From: Equus caballus
Taxonomy: Eukaryota > Chordata > Mammalia > Perissodactyla > Equidae
Direction of reading: 5' to 3'
DNA length: 64,000 nucleotides
Assembly (NCBI RefSeq): GCF_041296265.1
Contig: NC_091712.1
Coordinates: 12,495,001-12,559,000 of the forward strand
The position numbers were made by a program, and so were the translations under genes. The notes below the pieces were generated by a model. It ran no database searches. It was not told where the DNA came from and was given only the letters and a program-made list of their open reading frames with translations. Of this stretch, positions 61,001 to 64,000 are shown one piece after another. Position 1 is the stretch's first letter. Each line of letters opens with the position of its first letter.

Positions 61001-62760
61001 TCTACTTCCAACTTGGAAACCCAAAGATGGGATAAATGCTGCCTCCTGTGTCCACAGCTGTACTCCTGAAACAAACTAAACGTTGCTACCTGCCGGTTCA
61101 GCTCTCAGGAGCACCCCAGTCCTGGAGGAGGCACTCTTGGGACACCCATGCCTTCATCCCAGCCCTGGACTAGCCCTGGGGACTGCCACAACTCCTTCTC
61201 CTCTGAGGGCCAGCACAGCCTTCCCCACCTTCCTCTGGCTAATCTCTTTCCTGGGTGGCTGTGCCGCATCAGCAAGGCCCTGGGCTGCCGAGTACCAGGG
61301 TTGATCCTCAGCTCCAGGCTGTGCTGAGATGGCCTCCCTGGCAGAGTCCAGCCTGCCAAGTCTCTGAGTGATGCTTGCAGCCAACAAGGAGCAGGGGAGA
61401 AGTCAGAAGTGCCAGGGGCTTCACCCAGCCCTTGTCTTTCAGGCTGTTTCCAAGGGAGGAGATGGCAAAGGCTGGGTGGTCAGGCTTTCATTCCTGGTTC
61501 TGGAGCTGGTGCTCTGGTTGAGCTCAGAGCAGTGTCTGTTTAGCACCCAGATGGGAAGCATTTCAGCAATTCCCTCTGTAAGGCTGTGTCCATGAACATC
61601 CACAGATCATCAGTTTGCTGGCATTCCCAGCAGGACCCATGACTCACACCCTTCTTAGGCCTCCTCTTTCAAAGCTCCCAACAGGAAAGGCACACATCCC
61701 CATGACAGAACCACCGCACAAGACTGTGGAAAAGAACACAGCCAGCCCAGGGGCTGCACGCTTGCTGGGCTCAGGCACAGCAACGACTTTAGGAAAAGCC
61801 ACTACAAATACTCCAGGTTGTGTAAATTTGGGACTGTCCAACACCACGGGCCTGAAAAGCACACAGGCCCAGAAGTCACCCTTGGCAGCAGGGAGACTCT
61901 GGGGTCATTCCTGATCAGGAGGATCATCAGAAAGGCTAGGGGCATCTAGGGAATTTCTACCCTAAGATACAATTGTATGCAGAAGTGCAGAAATGCTGAA
62001 AATCCTGGCTTATAGGGAGCAGTAGGTTTATGGAGGGAGACCTGGCTGAGGCCCTAAAAGCTAAATCCCACAGCTTTCCCCTTGGATAGACAACAAGCAG
62101 GAAATGGTATTTGGAGTCAGGGACCAGAAGCCCAGGAAGAGCAAGTCTAGGCCAAGGGTGAACAGGGAGCCCCGCAGTGGGCCCGAGAAGGCAGAGTCCT
62201 GCCTGCCCATGGTCCATGTGCACAGGACCTTCCTCTGGCCTCGTCCTTCCCACATGCACGTTTTGAGCTTTTGACGGTATTTTCCTCACTAAGTGCTGAA
62301 GCCATTCCGGAGACTGAATCAGAAAGCAAAGTTCTAATCTGTGTGCAAGAGAAACTGGGAAACTGTTAACTCTTCCTGCAGAGTGTAGAAAGGAGCCACT
62401 GTCCTGGGCAGGACATGTGCTAGCGACAGGCACATGCTAGTGTGAAAGACACGCCCAGCTCAGTGGTTGTCACTCTGCCTGAGAAAATGCCTCCAATCCC
62501 TTAGTCCCAAGAGGTCAGAGGGGGCCTTCTCTGCTCCTGGACAGGGTGAACTACACTGCAATGATCCTGTCCTCGGAGGGAGGGGGACTTGGGCATGTCC
62601 TTCAGTAGCCTGGGAGGGGACTGGCCCTTCTCCCTTCTCCACATAAACTAAGCTGCTGACGCTGCGAGGTTTCTAAATTCGAGGAGGAATGTGAGTTTCT
62701 GGATGTGGTTACCATGAGCGCGGGGAGCAAAAGACGCACACCTCCACTCCCAGGATTAGA
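58010..62760. other. no gene recognised
   Basis: A 4.7-kb GC-richer interval between the CpG island and the 3' end of the RalGDS-like gene. Many short frames exist on both strands, for example 135 aa at 57897-58304, 125 aa at 59322-59699 and 158 aa on the minus strand at 61957-62433. None shows a domain, codon bias or flanking splice signals that I can support. Noncoding exons of the CpG-island transcript could lie here. Confidence 0.35.
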
Positions 62761-62773
62761 AAGAAGCAACAAT

Positions 62774-62779
62774 TTAATA
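62774..62779 (-). terminator. polyadenylation signal (ATTAAA) of the RalGDS-like gene
   Basis: On the minus strand ATTAAA lies about 220 bases after the stop codon of the last exon, within a T-rich stretch. It is the second most common mammalian poly-A hexamer. No better signal is seen nearer the stop. Confidence 0.45.
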
Positions 62780-62998
62780 TAATACTCAAACGGACCATTT
62801 ACCATTGACAACAAAAACACGGCCCCTGCAAATACGGAAATAGGTGCTGGGGAAAAGCGGGGAGGGAGAAGAGGGTTTGGTGCCTGCCTTCATGGCCTCC
62901 AGGGGACCCCAGGAAATGGATCACAAAGTTCTCCTTGTCAGAATCAGAGGACGTGGCCCTGTGCACCCTGAGTGTACCCACTGTGTCCGTGCTGTAGT

Positions 62999-63060
62999 TC
63001 AGCTGGTCTCAGGAGGGTCATGGATCACCACCACTGGGCGTTTGGTTGGGGGTCTGGTGC
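62999..63060 (-). CDS. RalGDS-family gene (RGL4/RALGDS-like), last coding exon
   Basis: Minus strand. The acceptor 'tttctctag' is just right of 63060. The exon opens in phase to complete a Ser codon begun in the exon at 63395-63486 and reads 'STRPPTKRPVVVIHDPPETS', then TGA (62999-63001). It is called because phase, acceptor and stop all fit the upstream exon. The C-terminal tail itself is not a domain I recognise. The gene product lacks room for the Ras-association domain found at the end of RALGDS and RGL1-3, which fits the shorter RGL4/Rgr type. The 3'UTR would continue leftward to about 62760. Confidence 0.65.
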
Positions 63061-63394
63061 CTAGAGAAAGAGAGGCATTTCCTGAGGGGCCTGCCCTGGA
63101 ATCACAGGGCACACCCCCTCCCTGCCCCCAAGGTGCTCTGTGCTCCAGCCCTGTGTTGAGTGCTCAGACAGCCAACAGCACCCCATCTGTCTCTGACACA
63201 GGGGCTGATATTTAGTGTCACCCGTTTCACAGAGGAGGAATCCAGTCCCAGAAATGTGAGTGCAACTGCCCAGGACAGGACTGCTCAGCAGTGGAGCTGG
63301 GACCCAGTGCCAGCTGTCTGCCTCCCCAGGCCCAAACTCAGCCTGAATGTTTCCTGAGCCCGTGGATTCAGCCACTGCCGGTGCAGACACTCAC

Positions 63395-63486
63395 TCTGTC
63401 CTGAGCGGTTCTTCTTGTCTTTGAAGACAAATCGAATCTTTCTGGCCCAGTGGTATCGGGGCTCCAGCTGGCAGGACAGGCTGTAG
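63395..63486 (-). CDS. RalGDS-family gene, penultimate exon in the window
   Basis: Minus strand, 92 bases, bounded by the acceptor 'ctctgtcctgtag' and the donor 'gtgagtgtc'. It encodes 'YSLSCQLEP', which matches the conserved 'SYxLSC(E/Q)LEP' motif closing the catalytic CDC25-homology (RasGEF) domain of RALGDS and RGL4. It then encodes a basic tail, 'RYHWARKIRFVFKDKKNRSG'. RalGDS proteins are guanine-nucleotide exchange factors for RalA and RalB. Here the exon gives only the end of that domain. Frame and phase link it cleanly to the exons on both sides. Confidence 0.8.
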
Positions 63487-63691
63487 CTACAGGACAGAGT
63501 AGAGCTGGGAGCTCTCAGGAGCCACACATGACATGTGCGTCCTGGAGCCTGCCCGTAGGTGGAGTCCAAGGGCCCCAGGGGTCGCGATGCCACCAGATCT
63601 GAGGCTGACCATGAAGCCACCGTCATGGGCTCTGGAGCTGGTCAGCAGAGAGAGTCTGCCCTGCCCTCCCCCAACTCCTGACCCGCCTCAT

Positions 63692-63813
63692 CTCTCCTCC
63701 TTGCTCAGGGGCTCCACAGCCTGGAACCAGGCCCTAATGTGCTCGTCAGGCTGCACGGTGTACAGATTTGCAGCCTCCTGGAACAGCTCGATCTCCTCCA
63801 TCAGTTTGAATTC
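63692..63813 (-). CDS. RalGDS-family gene, exon near the end of the RasGEF domain; donor mutated
   Basis: Minus strand, 122 bases, after the acceptor 'ttgctctctcctag'. It encodes 'EFKLMEEIELFQEAANLYTV' and then 'QPDEHIRAWFQAVEPLSKEE'. This aligns with RALGDS 'EFEVIAQIKLLQSACNNYSI' and RGL4-type 'AMNYRLRPLEKF...MEQLSDKES', so the family call is firm. The exon should end at ...GAG AG and splice to C in the next exon, giving Ser. Instead of GT the intron begins AT ('gagagatgaggcggg'). That makes normal splicing doubtful. The gene may be a pseudogene, use another donor, or contain a sequence error or a variant. Upstream exons lie beyond the window. The last 40 bases (63961-64000) look intronic or weakly exon-like, and I leave them uncalled. 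Confidence 0.8.
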
Positions 63814-64000
63814 CTAGGAGAGAGCAAGCACAGGATGCTCACAGGGCCTGAGTGCGGGACACTACCGGGCTCTTGGAGGGGGTGAGGAGGGGGGCAAGGA
63901 GCCAGTCTTGGGCCTTTGCCCACTTGGGAACCCTGCCTCCCTGCAATTCCAGTCAGGACTTGCTTGCTCTCACATTTGGCCCGAAAGAGCTCCTCCTCCA

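Noticed and set aside
61957-62433. 158-aa minus-strand frame just downstream of the RalGDS-like gene
   Set aside because: It begins without splice or promoter context, has no recognised domain and lies beyond the gene's stop and poly-A signal. GC-rich sequence often gives such frames.
63961-64000. possible further exon of the RalGDS-like gene at the window end
   Set aside because: The minus-strand text 'LEEELFRA' followed by a donor-like 'gtgaga' is suggestive, but it does not match the residues expected before 'EFKLMEE', and the exon start is outside the window.

Overview
The window is mammalian nuclear DNA, most probably from a horse or another equid. The main evidence is several copies of the tRNA-derived equine SINE family (ERE), which carry the 'ggccccgtggccgagtggtt' head. 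One copy at 3816-4037 has a perfect 18-bp target-site duplication. L1 LINEs, MER20 and MER5A-type hAT remnants, L2 fragments and a Tigger-like element make up much of the rest. There is no bacterial-style gene organisation, and most open reading frames are chance or LINE-derived.

Layout. 0.5-7.5 kb: nested L1 copies with SINE insertions. 6.0-8.8 kb: a 2.8-kb block that reappears at 54.1-56.9 kb. 10-47 kb: a degraded tandem array of olfactory receptor family 7 (OR7) units. Each unit once had an upstream noncoding exon block, a MER20/MER5A cluster, a single coding exon and a shared 3' flank. Unit 2 holds the only intact receptor (17215-18162, 315 aa). Units 3 and 4 hold OR7 pseudogenes (31.3-32.3 kb and 41.8-42.8 kb). 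Unit 1 keeps only the upstream block, and unit 5 is a stub at 45.4-46.8 kb. A 3'-truncated L1 (20-25.9 kb) separates units 2 and 3. 46.9-53.7 kb: a probable LTR fossil, L1 scraps, a short tandem duplication, an RTE-clade LINE 3' end and microsatellites. 53.7-54.1 kb: a truncated OR8U-like pseudogene cut at the edge of the second 2.8-kb copy. 57.5-58.0 kb: a CpG-rich promoter with CCAAT and GC boxes and no recognised gene attached. 62.8-63.8 kb: the last three coding exons of a minus-strand RalGDS-family gene (RGL4/RALGDS-like), with a mutated splice donor in the exon farthest upstream.

Functionally, the one intact receptor should be an odorant-sensing G-protein-coupled receptor, expressed from an upstream noncoding exon about 2.9 kb away and spliced to an acceptor 16 bases before its ATG. 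The other OR copies record birth-and-death evolution of the cluster. I found no clear sign of a new biological system. The more unusual points are the duplication, the comparable series of 5' exons in different states of decay, the RTE LINE, the orphan CpG island and the broken donor in the RalGDS-like gene. Repeat names rest on recalled consensus sequences, and boundaries are approximate unless a duplication or splice site fixes them.
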